This document shows, in pieces, positions 13,658 through 24,843 of a DNA stretch of 64,000 nt. Positions within the stretch are counted from its first letter, which is position 1. Every line of letters starts with the position of its first letter. The stretch is taken from contig CAMRHE010000330.1 of the NCBI GenBank assembly GCA_947044405.1, positions 930,001 to 994,000 on the forward strand. Reading direction: 5' to 3'. The notes below the pieces were generated by a model. It saw only the letters and a list, made by a program, of their open reading frames with translations, did not search any database and was not told the origin of the DNA. Source of the stretch: Leptodactylus fallax. Lineage: Eukaryota; Chordata; Amphibia; Anura; Leptodactylidae. The position numbers and the translations under genes are program-made.

Positions 13658-14400
13658 TTAAAGGGACTGCCCAGCCAATTAAAATATTTGTTAAAAGGCT
13701 GAGTGGTGAAAATAATAAAAGCAGTCATAATTGTCAGTCACCTGCCACTTCTCTTCCATCGCTGATTCCCCATTGGCATCTTCTTCCATTGTTAGCCATA
13801 TCCTCTTTTTTTTTAATTTTTTTTTATAATTATTATTATTTATATATATAATTTTACACCATTCTCAGCTCACTAAAATTGTAATCAGTGTAAATGAGCT
13901 AAACCGGGTTTGACATGAATTTTCCAAAAATTTTGGGCTCCATCCAAACCGGAACCGTTGTGGGTTCATCACTAACGAACCACTATTATACTGTGGGGGT
14001 CTCTTCAAACCATAGGGTATGATAAGTGGAGGTAAAGAAACGTAAACAGTTATGCTTCCCTTCTCTCACCTCTCATTGGCTTCCTTGCTGCATCTAGCGC
14101 TCCATTAGAATCTTCTCCTGGTTGACGACATGCACCCCAGTAGGACTGCTGAGGTCCAATCACTGGCCTCACTTGGGGCCTCCCAAGAGGCCATAAGGGA
14201 ATCCCAAGTGAGAACCAGACGCCGCAAGGATGCCAAGGAGAGGAGGTGGTTTAGTATAACTGACATTGTTTCTGCACCTCCAATAATGGCACTTCCAGTT
14301 TGTGACAAGTTCAGTTTGAAATGAATCTATGGACTGAACCTGAAACAAATCTTCAGAGGTTCACTCCTCTCTAGTAATCATCTAGAGGCAATCCCTTTAA
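13658..14400. mobile_element. TTAA-flanked composite MITE
   Basis: TTAAAGGGACTGCCCAGCC at the left and aggcaatccctttaa at the right. Inside, at 13976-14060, there is a degraded copy of the hairpin found in the hAT-like elements (ctattatactgtgggggtct), followed by the usual aggtaaag-type border. The middle may be an older insertion. Confidence 0.45.
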
Positions 14401-14560
14401 AAGGCTAGTAAAAGCAGTATATTCATTTCAGGATACAAGAGCATTACTCAGGTAGTTTTTGTTTTTTTTCATCCACCCCATTCTTTCTTGTTCTTACATC
14501 TTATCAATAGAATGTGGTAATGGAGATGAGTAGAGAGCAGTCGAAACTCTTGTCAACACT

Positions 14561-14911
14561 CCGCTGCCAATCTGACCTAAACGTCGGAAAATTGTATAGG
14601 GACTGGATAGGGAAAGGTTTGTGACGCTTTGCTTAAAAAAACCCATTCACTTGAATGGGTTTTTAAAGCAATGTGCGGGGTGTGCGCTTACACCCTCTGT
14701 GCTGCGAAGCCTTTTTTTTTTCGTCGGACTCAAAGTCCTGCATGTCCGACTTTGTTTTCGACGAAAAAAAACGGCTTTGCGGCACAGAGGGTGTAAGCGC
14801 ACACCCGCGCATTGCTTTAAAAATCTATTCAAGTGCATGGGTTTTTAAGCAAAGTGTTGCAAACCTTTCCCTATCCAGTTTTCCGACATTTAGGTCGGAT
14901 TCGCGGCGGAC
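14561..14911. repeat. Long perfect-looking hairpin (foldback MITE)
   Basis: Two arms of about 165-170 bp (14561-14730 and 14741-14911) are reverse complements with few mismatches around a ~10-base centre. Each arm contains gtgtgcgcttacaccctctg or its complement, aaacccat-cacttgaat and a tcgtcggac block. The overlapping plus- and minus-strand ORFs are mirror images caused by the palindrome. Transcribed in either direction it would fold into a long hairpin RNA. Confidence 0.85.
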
Positions 14912-15262
14912 GGACTGCCGGTGCAAATGTGAGCCCACCCTCAGTCAGTACAATAGATCTTCTCTTTGCTATTTTTCCTTCACCTGCTTTTGCTACTAAG
15001 GTAATAGCCCCCTGGATTCTTAGTAAATCATATTTCTTATTCTTTCAGTGTAGACAGTGTAACCAATAAATGTCACCAAATGTGAAACCCAAACATTTTT
15101 TGTATTTGTTTTACTGGGACAATAGGAGTGATGAGGTAGACACTGCCACAAAAATGTCAAAATGTTGTTTTTCTGTTAATATAACTCACATGGTATTCCC
15201 CTTTAACGTTAGTCTATTTAAACCATGTTCTTGTGAGGATCAGGAGATAATTTGGCCAGTGA

Positions 15263-15442
15263 CGCTAGGGTTTACATTAGCATTTGCGTTGGTTGTTCGG
15301 GTCTGCTTGGGATCCACTTAAACAGCAGACACCCGTGGAACCCATAGACTATAATGGGGTCGGCCCAGTTTGAAATTGGTGGAGAGAAAAGTCCTGTTAG
15401 AATGGGGGACGGAGTCACCGAACGCTAGTGTGACCGCAGCCT
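15263..15442. mobile_element. MITE, 'CTAGGTTCACAC' family, diverged
   Basis: The left end gctagggtttacattagc pairs with the right end gctagtgtgaccgcagc. The internal order (gttcgggtctgcttggga, cccatagactataatgggg) matches the copies at 36199 and 58899. Confidence 0.6.
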
Positions 15443-15551
15443 GATGTGAGTAACCTGAGTGGTTTATGATGTGTGAAGTTAACTATTATGGGTATATGAG
15501 ACACAAGCATTCTGGTAAAAACATCACCATGTTATTGGTGAAAGTGTATGG

Positions 15552-15728
15552 ATATATTCACACGGCAGATTCATTACTGAAACTACTGTGGCTGAAAATC
15601 AGTTCCATTCATCTGAATCATCTGAATGGTGTTGATTCTGCAGCGAGTAAATTTTTTCTGCAAAGCCCATACAAATGAATGAGACAGGAACAGAAATTTC
15701 TGTAACTAATCTGCTGTGTGTGAATGTA
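15552..15728. mobile_element. Short foldback MITE ('TTCACACGGCAGATT')
   Basis: atattcacacggcagatt pairs with aatctgctgtgtgtgaat. There is no coding capacity. The related segment 21424-21705 begins with cacgttcacacaacgg. Confidence 0.6.
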
Positions 15729-16108
15729 TCTTAAGGTCTCCTGCAGAGGGAACATAGTGTCTGGAAATACAGACCATATATAGCCTGCATTTCCTAGACT
15801 GAATGTGGTTCAGAGATCGGGACCCCTCGCATCCTAGTAATATGTGATGCCAGGAGTCCCTGCCATCTTGTGGCTCCACTGTCCTCTACTGTATATAGTA
15901 CAGGACAGCGGAGGTGCAGGGACTCCTAATATCACAGATCACTATGACGCAAGCAATCCGTCTCCTGACTAGATTCAGGCTAGGAAATTTGGCCCCTATT
16001 CACTCATGTGCTGGAAGCCTTAGATGTGCTGATGGGAAAAGAGATTTTTCACAGTTGCAGTTGCTAAATTCATGAGTGGTTTGCCTCAGTCTCATGTACA
16101 GCTTGGGG

Positions 16109-16549
16109 AAGGTTCACACTACCATTGGAAGTCCATTATGACAGGGTCGATTTAAAAAAAAAAAAAAAAAAAGACACCTGGATGGCTAACGGATGTCATA
16201 TAAAATATAGTTAAAAAAAAAAAAAAATTTCACCTGTTAACCTCTGTTTATATCTGTTATTATATTGTCTGTTTTTTTTGTTCCACTTTGAGCATGTACT
16301 GAAAAAAAACGGACAGAAATAATGACAATAAAATAACGGACACGTCACATCCATCATAAGTCTGTTATTTTGAATAGACCTAAACATGCACGGATTTGAT
16401 GGAAACGGACGCTAATGGACGCCATAACAAATCCCAATGAAATCAATAGGATTTTAAACAGATTTTTGACTGATCTGTTAGTGTCTGTTGTTTACCTTTT
16501 CTGACAGATGCTAACAAGGGACATTAAGAACAGTTGTGTGAACGCCCCC
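16109..16549. mobile_element. Foldback MITE with GTTCACAC ends
   Basis: aaggttcacactaccattgg at the left and cagttgtgtgaacgccccc at the right. The interior has repeated ctgttattttgaa and ggacgctaatggacg blocks. Noncoding. Confidence 0.5.
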
Positions 16550-18236
16550 TTACTCAATATGATGTAGAAATCAAAATTTTTTTACAAACTTTTTTTTTTG
16601 TACATTTGCTGTTTAGAAGTATATTGAATCATTTTCAGACTGGAAAATCTGTAACTACTCATTTTCTGTATGCATTGTCTTACTGTAATTCTGTAATGTA
16701 AATCTGAGTTTCATGTTGATACAATTTTGGTTACATTTTTAAAATAAATGGATTAATCTGTGCAATTTGAGGTTTCACAACAAATTCTTTTTTTTTTTTC
16801 CCTTTTGAGAAAAGTTCATGGATCAGTCATGAATGAAGAGCAGTGCAAACTCAAGAAATGATCGCCATATTATTATATCACTTCTGTTCCTGGATTTTCT
16901 GTAAGTTTAAATAAATTTACTATTTGGTTTCATGCAGTTTTTTTGGGGATAGGCCAAAGCCAGAAGCTTTTCAACTAGAAAGGAGAAGTAGAAGTCCTTA
17001 CTCTATTTCCCATTCCTTCTAAATTCTCTTTGGGCTTTGTCTCAAAAAACTTCTTGAAAACTGACACAATAACTGCTATGTCTGAAATTACTCTAAATTA
17101 TTATTTTCAATATTCTAAAATTACTAATATTAATATTCTAAAAAATAAACCCTACTGGGCATCATTTCCAATAACAACATGTAAAAAATTGCTAAATATG
17201 TGATACACTGGCTCCACATTTGTAGGTCCCAAAAAATAAAAAATACCCACTGTTAGTCATGAAGTTGTCGTCCATTACATTGTTAAAAAAATAAAATAAT
17301 CACTGTTTCTTGGATTAAAATTGTCAAAAATGTGTATAGTCAGTTCTTTGTTTTCTTCTAGAATCCAGTGACTGAGCTCTGTCTACTAATACAGTGATAC
17401 AGAACCCTGTGTGAGTAATATATTGGTTTTCACACAGGTTTCCCAAAAAATAACCAATTGAACTCAATAAGCCATGATTTGCTCTGCTGCTTCAATCTTG
17501 CTATTTCCTTTGCAGGTGTTAATGTGGAAGCTGCTTATCTTGACCAGGCAGTGCTATAGACAATTATAACCTATAAATAGTGTAAATCAATAATATGTTT
17601 TTATTAGTCTAGAATGTAGTTTGATCACTTTTTTCCTGATAAACATAATTTTAAAGAATATTTTTTGATTTAGTTTTTTGTAATTTTCCGTGATATATAT
17701 ATATATTTCAAAAAAAATCTTAAGACTCCTGCAATTCCAACTCTTACCACTAAGCCTAAAATAGATGGACCGTGGGGCAGAGTCACAGTGATCTGGAGCA
17801 AGTCCTATTGATTGCTATGGAAGAGTTTTCTAGGCATGCTCTGTGATCTGTGCGGATGTCATTACACAGAGAGGGGAGTAGATAAGCTGTGAAATCACTT
17901 ATGGTGACTGGCAGATTGTGTGAATTATCTACATATGATACATGATAACTATGATCCTTAGTGTGCTGATAAGTCAGGTGGCTGCTGCAAAAAAAAATCT
18001 ACAGAAAACGAAGGGTCTGAAAATTATTTGGTTTCGTGGCCAGGGTCAGAACTGCGGTATTTTTAGAATTTTACAAAATGTAGATAATAACATGGAAACA
18101 TTTTTTAGAAACTAACCAAAAATTTTGAAAAAAAAAAGCATAAAACAGAAGTAATTTTCTAGTGACACAATCCCTTTAAGTGAATGTATATTACATATAA
18201 CACAGGATAGTGTGGTGGTGGCGCATGATAACATTA
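16550..18236. other. No gene seen
   Basis: AT-rich DNA with poly(A)/(T) runs. A fragment of the GGCCCCATG MITE family probably lies at 16940-17050 (ggccaaagccagaagctttt). No exon or structural RNA recognised. Confidence 0.6.
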
Positions 18237-18244
18237 CCTTTATA

Positions 18245-19292
18245 CAGTGGCGTAACTAGGAATGGCTGGGCCCCAATGCGAACATTTGACATGGGGCCCC
18301 CCCAAGACGCCGCCCCCAACCCCCCCAAGCCGCCGCCCCCAACCCCCCACACACACAAACCGCATTCCTGCGCACACTATTATGCCCCATAGTGGCCCCT
18401 GCACACGGTATTATGTCCCATAGTGGCCCCTGCACACGGTATTATGCCCCATAGTGGCCCCTGCACACGGTAGTATGCCCCATAGTGGCTCCTGGACACG
18501 GTATTATGCAGCATAGTGGCCCCTGCACACAATATTATGCCCCATAGTGGCCCCTGCACACAGTAGTTTGCCCCATAGTGGCGCCTGCACGCAGTAGTTT
18601 GCCCTATAGTAGCCCCTGCACACAGTAGTTTGCCCCATAGTAGCCCCTGCACACAGTAGTTTGCCCCATACTAGCCCCTGCACACAGTAGTTTGCCCCAT
18701 AGTAGCCCCTGCACACAGTAGTTTGCCCCATAGTGGCCCCTGCACACACTATTATTCCCCATAGTGGCCTCTGCACACAGTAGTATGCCCCATAGAGGCC
18801 CCTGCACACAGTAGTATGCCCCATAGTGGACCACCCATGAACGATTATTATACTCTGGGGTCTTTTCAGACCCCAGAGTATAATGATCGGAGACTCAGGG
18901 GAGGATAGAAACATAGAAAACACTGCAACTTACCTCTTCCTCGCTCCGGTGCACTCCCGTGCGCTACTTCGGCCATCTTCAATGTCGGACCAGATCTCGC
19001 GCGATCCAGGCCGGCGTCGCGACACATAATGACGTCAGCTGACGTCTGGGACGTCACCAAACAGGCCCGAAGCCTGCGGAGCGGCGGAGAGGTGAGTTAC
19101 AGTGTTTTTTATGTTCGCTCACATCCCCTGGGCCCCCGATCATTATATTCCGGGGTTTCAAAAGACCCCGGAGTATAACGATAGCAGTGATTGTGGGGTG
19201 CGCGGTAGTGACTGCCACAGGGCTCCGGGCCCCGTAATGTCCCGGGCCCTGTGACAGTCGCTACCATTGCTACCCCGGTAGTTACGCCCCTG
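18245..19292. mobile_element. Non-autonomous hAT-like element A (CRE/minisatellite module)
   Basis: It starts CAGTGGCGTAACTAG and ends tagttacgcccctg, the reverse complement of CAGGGGCGTAACTA. The 8-bp target duplication cctttata is perfect (18237-18244 and 19293-19300), which is the hAT hallmark. Inside, in order: a C-rich stretch (18297-18350), a 31-bp minisatellite (~18380-18830), a perfect 17-bp-arm hairpin (18847-18884), a CpG-rich core with TGACGTCA (19030-19037), then a second, imperfect hairpin (19143-19180). Donor-like AGGTAAGT (minus, 18928-18935) and AGGTGAGT (plus, 19090-19097) point out of the core. No transposase is present. Confidence 0.9.
18380..18832. repeat. 31-bp minisatellite inside hAT-like element A
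   Basis: About 14 units of the type ccccatagtggcccctgcac followed by acagtattatg. Spacing between successive atagtgg motifs is 31 bp (18389, 18420, 18451). The GHYGANYCVQG-type ORFs on the minus strand are repeat artefacts. The same unit recurs at 41790-42120 and, reverse-complemented, at 25362-25960. Confidence 0.95.
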
Positions 19293-19300
19293 CCTTTATA

Positions 19301-19714
19301 GCTACCCTCATCAACATAGAAAGAGGTGCCAGGGCAAACTCCATTAGGATAGGCCACCAATATATGATCAGTGGTGGGCTGTAACTGATCAGCTATTCCG
19401 GACTGCTGCTGGGCATGGAACTATACAGTGCACAAAGCAAGAAGCAGATGATTTTGCATAGTGGCCAAACCGTGCTATTGCATTCAGCTCCCATTCACTT
19501 TGATGGGATCAAAGCTGCAGCGACGCTGCATGGCTACTAGCAATGTACAAAGCCATCTGTATCTGCCACTGTAAATGTATTAAAGCTTGTCAACTGCTGT
19601 CCTGAACAGCTGATCAGTGCAGGGATCGGGGGTTCAGCCCACCATGATCAGATATTGATGATCTATCTTAATGACAGGACAACACCAAAAAGAATTCTGG
19701 AAAAACCTCTTTAA
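19301..19714. mobile_element. MITE fragment, right end at TTAA
   Basis: It ends with aaaaacctctttaa. The interior resembles the 9358-9584 family (cagctcccattcactttgat, gatcagctgatc-type segments, atattgatgatctatcttaa). Its left half was probably displaced by insertion of hAT-like element A. Confidence 0.45.
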
Positions 19715-20604
19715 TTAACCGCTTCCGTACCGCCCATAGACTATATACGTCTAGAAGGAATTCAGCAACTGCACAAAATCGTGCAGGTGCTGAAACAGGG
19801 AGTCGGCTGTAACTTCAGCCGGAGCTCCCAGAGAGAAGGCAGGGAAGGTTTATTACCGTCCCTGCCTTCCCGATCGCTGTGTATACAGCGCTATGGGCGC
19901 CGCCATTTTGCGGCTCCCCTCCGACCCGGCGGTCATGTGATCCGCCGGGATGAGCGTCTATTAGAGCTGCGGGGTATAGTTATGTGAAAGCAATATGCAG
20001 GAGGCTGCATTTCTCCTGCAACCTGGGCTAAATGTACCAGCCCCAGTAACAGGGGAAATCAGCCTCCCGAAAAAAAAAAAAAAAAAAAAAAAAAGTCATC
20101 AGATGACCCCAAAGGTCTATTATGACCTTATGGGGACACAATGTAAAAAAAAAAAAAAAAATTAAAAAAAAAAAGTATAGAAAAGTAAAAAAATGTAAAT
20201 AAAATAATTAAAAAAATAAATAAAATAATACCCCAATACAACGCCCTTATTACAGGTTATAGCCCCACCTCCGACGACACCATAAAAAAATAAAAATTAC
20301 CGTAACAGAGAGGAAAAACTATTTTATAAAGTTTTTTAGTAGCGCTTTGTGTTATTAAATAAAAAAAAAAAATGAAAAGTGAAAAACAGACCCGTTTTCC
20401 CTCCTATTTTGTTTATATTTTCCCAGATATAAAAAAAAAAATTAACACACATGCAAAAATAAAAACAACATAAAAATAAAGCCCTATGTGTCACCGAAAA
20501 AAGACGCAGAAATTAGTTGAATAACGCAAATGATAAAAATGTTATAGCCCTCAAAACTGCACATACCAAAAACTTGAAAATGTGCCTGGTATGGAAGTGG
20601 TTAA
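19715..20604. mobile_element. TTAA-flanked repeat, 'TTAACCGCTTCC' family
   Basis: The left end TTAACCGCTTCCGTACC is nearly the reverse complement of the right end ggtatggaagtggttaa. It is GC-rich at the left (19790-19980) and then has several A-rich tracts (20069-20095, 20144-20180, 20360). A truncated relative lies at 57080-58072. No transposase. TTAA at both ends is compatible with a piggyBac-type origin, which is inference. Confidence 0.65.
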
Positions 20605-21280
20605 AAAAAAAAAAATACAGCAGCTCCTAGTGGATCTTTTATTACATGCGTACATAGATTCTTAATGTTCTGCTGATATAGCTCTTCAATGTTACTGTCT
20701 GGTATTTCCCACACAGGTCACTGATGCCGTATTATATACATTAAAACAATTAAAAACGTGCAGTGTTCTTGTTTTATCAGATATCCATGAAGCAGCTTTG
20801 TCAGTTTATCACAGATAACAAGGATACACAATAAAGCTCCATTGTCTTTATTTTTTCTTTGAGAGATTATTTAATGGCAAGCACATGCACATCAGACATC
20901 TGTAAGCTTGTTCCTCCTCAATCTTAGGCTTCGGCTCCACAAATCTAGATCTCTTTTAAAACTTATATTGCTGATTTTATCTCCTGATAAAAATTGCTGG
21001 AAGTCGTGCAGGGCTTAATGAGACGTAAGAGACAATTGAAGCGATTTTTTTTTTCTCCCCTTGCAACCTCCACAAGGTTACTCAGAGTCTGAAACTTCAA
21101 GAAATAAAGTTCGGATATATTTTTGGATTAAGAATAACACTATAGTCCAGGTTAGAACGCAGCAGGGAGAAATGCACTGAAATCGGTCCAGTGCAGCGGG
21201 CACTAGTGATGGTAGGCTCCAAACAAAAAAAAAAAATATAAATGAGCTGTACCTATGTATACTTGGTGGGAAGGAAGTTA

Positions 21281-21420
21281 TTAAAGGGATTTTCTGGGGC
21301 TTAAATATTGATGACCTATCCTTATGATATAGTGAGTTTAATAAAAGAACTAGGTCCATCAAGTTCAACCATTTTATATTTAAAAGCCAAAGTTTATCCA
21401 GAGAAAGGCAAAAACTACTC
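21281..21420. repeat. MITE end and dispersed repeat fragment
   Basis: TTAAAGGGATTTTCTGGGG at 21281 is a TTAA-MITE end without a visible partner. From 21350 the sequence aggtccatcaagttcaacc is the reverse complement of a repeat that ends near 35970 (ggttggacttgatagacct). Confidence 0.4.
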
Positions 21421-21797
21421 TGTTAGGCCACGTTCACACAACGGAAATTTAAGAGAAATTCCTCTTCATTTTCCGTCGCAGTATTCAGCCATGGGATGGA
21501 TGTGATGAAATGCCGATGCAGGGCATCAGCATTTTATTGTGGCTTTCTTGGGAGTCTCGAGCTGCAGAATCCGCAGCAAGATCCAGCAGGACGTTGATTT
21601 TTTTTTTTCACCACCCTGCTGCAATCTCTAATTCCCATTGAAAACAATGGGGGGAAGATTCGTGGGTAGAATTCGCAGCAAATTGCAACGTGTTAACCTA
21701 CCCTTAATGGCATAGACCCATTTTTATCATTTAAGGGTATGGAAACTTTAATTTTTAAATAAGTAATAATTCAATAATAATGCAGTTCTTTATTATA

Positions 21798-23402
21798 CAG
21801 TGGGGAAAAGAAGTATTTAGTCAGCCGCCAATTGTGCAAGCTCTCCCACTTAAAAAGATGAGGCCGGCCTGTAATTGTCATCATAGGTAGACCTCAACTA
21901 TGAGAGACAAAATGAGAAAACAAATCCAGAAAATCACATTGTCTGATTTTTTAAATATTTATTTGCAAATTATGGTGGAAAATAAGTATTTGGTCACCTA
22001 CAAACAAGCAAGATTTCTGGCTCTCACAGACCTGTAACTTCTTCTTTAAGAGGCTCCTCTGTCCTCCACTCATTACCTGTAGTAATGGCTCCTGTTTGAC
22101 ATTGTTATCAGTATAAAAGACACCTGTCCACAACCTCAAACAGTCACACTCCAAACTCCACTATGGTGAAGACCAAAGAACTGTGGAAGGACACCAGAAA
22201 CAAAATTGTAGACCTGCACCAGGCTGGGAAGACTGAATCTGCAATAGGCAAGCAGCTTGGTGTGAAGAAATCAACCATGGGAGCAATAATTAGAAAATGG
22301 AAGACATACAAGACCACTGATAATCTCCCTCGATCAGGGGCTCCTCGCAAGATCTCACCCCGTGGGGTCAAAATGATCACAAGAACGGTGAGCAAAAATC
22401 CCAGAACCACACGGGGGGACCTAGTGAATGACCTGCAGAAAGCTGGGACTAACGTAACAAAGGCTACCGTCAGTAACACACTACACCGCCAGGGACTCAG
22501 ATCCTGCAGTGCCAGACGTGTCCCCCTGCTTAAGCCAGTACATATCCGGGCCCGTCTGAAGTTTGCTAGAGAGCATTTGGATGTTCCAGAAGAGTATTGG
22601 GAGAATGTCATATGGTCAGATGAAACCAAAGTACAACTGTTTGGTAGAAACACAACTCGTCGTGTTTGGAGGAGGGTGAATGCTGAGTTGCATCCAAAGA
22701 ACACCATACCTACTGTGAAGCATGGGGGTAGCAACATCATGCTTTGGGGCTGTTTCTCTGCAAAGGGACCAGGATGACTGATCCGTGTACATGAAAGAAT
22801 GAATGGGGCCATGTATTGTGATATTTTGAGTGCAAACCTCCTTCCATCAGCAAGGGCATTGAAGATGAAACGTGGCTGGGTCTTTCAGCATGACAATGAT
22901 CCCAAGCACACTACCAGGGCAACGAAGGAGCGGCTTCGTAAGAAGCATTTCAAGGTCCTGGGGTGGCCTAGCCAGTCTCCAGATCTCAACCCCATAGAAA
23001 ACCTTTGGAGGGAGTTGAAGGTCCGTGTTGCCCAGCGACAGCCCCAAAACATCACTGCTCTAGAGGAGATCTGCATGGAGGAATGGGCCAACATACCAGC
23101 AACAGTGTGTGCCAACCTTGTGAAGACTTACAGAAAACGTTTGACCTCTGTCATTGCCAACAAAGGATATATAACAAAGTATTGAGATGAACTTTTGTTA
23201 TTGACCAAATACTTATTTTCCACCTTAATTTGCAAATAAATTCTTTAAAAATCAAACAATGTGATTTTCTGGATTTGTTTTCTCATTTTGTATCTCATAG
23301 TTGAGGTCTACCTATGGTGTCAATTACAGGCCGGCCTCATCTTTTTAAGTGGGAGAACTTGCACAATTGGTGGCTGACTAAATACCTTTTTTTTTCCCAC
23401 TG
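21798..23402 (+). mobile_element. Tc1-like transposon, nearly complete
   Basis: 1,605 bp, flanked by TA on both sides (21796-21797, 23403-23404). The terminal inverted repeats are ~200 bp (21798-21996 and 23202-23402). The left repeat contains the same transposase-binding-like direct repeat twice, agtatttagtca near the end and agtatttggtca at the inner edge, an IR/DR layout. One plus-strand transposase gene lies between them. It sits against a 45-bp minisatellite. Very low decay suggests a young copy. Confidence 0.95.
22163..23185 (+). pseudogene. Tc1 transposase with a single nonsense codon
   Basis: From the ATG at 22163 one frame runs 340 codons to the TGA at 23183-23185, the normal Tc1 transposase length. 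It is broken only by TGA at 22775-22777 (codon 205), most simply a C-to-T change in a CGA codon. Residues 1-~115 form the paired-like double helix-turn-helix DNA-binding region with a basic GAPRKI linker near residue 59. The DD34E catalytic triad is complete: D153 in WSDETK, D244 in QHDND and E279 in NPIENLW, with exactly 34 residues between the last two. A fresh ATG at 22799 restarts 128 codons. As it stands the copy should not give full-length enzyme, but it could be mobilised by another source because its ends are well kept. Confidence 0.93.
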
Positions 23403-23404
23403 TA

Positions 23405-23539
23405 CACTGACAGACATGGTGATGAGATGCTGTAGTAATACTGTATAGACACTGACAGACATGGTGATGAGATGCTGTAGTAATACTGTATAGACACTGA
23501 CAGACATGGTGATGAGATGCTGTAGTAATACAGTATATA
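23405..23539. repeat. 45-bp minisatellite, 3 units
   Basis: Units start at 23405, 23450 and 23495 and are almost identical (cactgacagacatggtgatg, then agatgctgtagtaatactgt). Related units resume at about 26586-26664 (gatgctgtagtaatactgta, cactgacagatataatgatg). So the transposons between lie inside one older tandem array. Confidence 0.9.
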
Positions 23540-23869
23540 CACTTCTTGACAAAGAAAATATAAGGCACCCAGATAGAAATGTTGGCTTGCAGCAAAACTC
23601 GTCTTGCAGTTATTTCTGAGGCATATATATAAATGATTACACGTGTGGTCTGATTGGACACTGGATCATGTTACAAGAGGGTGCAAAAATGTTTCCCCCA
23701 CTGTCGTATAAAAAGGCTCTCAGAAGGTACTTTTGGGTAGTGCTCTTGATGAGAGCTTGTGGATATCCAATTTGATGCACTCAAGAACTGTTGACATGCT
23801 TTGAGTGGGGGCACATCAATGCACTAAGAGAAGCAGGATGCCTGCCATCTAGACCATTCTGACCTAACT

Positions 23870-24740
23870 GTCACACGCATGGTGAACAGGTTCCAGAGGG
23901 GCCAGACAGACCACCAGTAGATTGTAGGATTTTTTGATCTGTCGACAAGCACAAACAACTCCCATAGTTTCCTTGTTCACCATTCAGACACAGGTGGCAC
24001 TTTCATTACACACCCCTGCCTCTCCCCATTTCCAGATGCTTAGCAGAAGCTATATTGGTGTCACAGTGTCCATTACATATCCTACCTTTTACAGCCATCC
24101 ATTGTTGTCTTCGCTTGCAGTAGTGTCGTGAATAAGAAATCTGGACTGCTGCCAACTGGAACTGCCGAATAGGTCAATAGGTGGAATCCAGCACCGAAAA
24201 AATATGGTGTATATGACTAAAAATTAGCTTTTAATCTTCATATTAAAAACATCAATGAAGCGTATAGTGGACTCTGCTTACACGTTGAAAGGCAAACTGC
24301 CTCTTACTCAGCACATCTGGAACTGTATCGTCTTTGGCGACAAATCTTGGGTTTGTTTCGTATCCGACTAGTCAGGTTTGAGTTGAGTCTCATGGTGAAC
24401 ACTTCAATCCTGCCTTTGCTGTGAAGTGACATTACTGCACCATCTTTTTGTGTGATGATCTAGGGAGCCATCGTATAAACAGTTGGTCACCCCTAGTAGC
24501 CATACGAGGGACAGTAACAGTTAAGTGAGGTGTGCAGGACTTCATGCGACCACATATGTTGCCTCTTATGGCAGGACTTCCAATTTGTTTTTTATAAACA
24601 GGATAATCCTCGCTAATACAAGGCAAGGTTTTCTTAGGAATGTCTCCGCCAGATTGCAACATTTCCTTGGCCTGCCCAGTCACTAGATTTATCGCCATAT
24701 AAGCATTTAAGGGACCAGCTGTGACATCAGCTATAGCAAC
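23870..24740 (+). pseudogene. Decayed Tc1/mariner-like transposase
   Basis: The best-preserved part is at about 24594-24700. One plus frame reads KQDNPR, then YKARFS, ECLRQIATFPWPAQS and LDLSPYKHL, broken by two stops. This matches the QDNxRPHTAR...WPARSPDLSPIEH block of this superfamily, holding the second catalytic Asp and the region of the Glu, which here appears changed to Lys. An N-terminal trace (ERFQRGQTD) occurs near 23886-23912. Frameshifts and stops are numerous, so it cannot be functional. Confidence 0.6.
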
Positions 24741-24843
24741 CTATGCGTCTGTGGGATCTACAGGCCCAACTGCAACATCTATGGGCAATGTGCTGTACAA
24801 TACCATATGAAACTTTTAGAGGCAGCACAGCAAGGTACTAGAG

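Noticed and set aside
14621..14999. Mirror-image ORFs on opposite strands
   Set aside because: They arise from the long hairpin; no domain.
18380..18923. Repetitive minus-strand ORFs (GANYCVQGLLWGK type), possible repeat protein
   Set aside because: Pure translation of the 31-bp minisatellite. A unit length of 31 shifts the frame each copy, so similar peptides appear in all frames.
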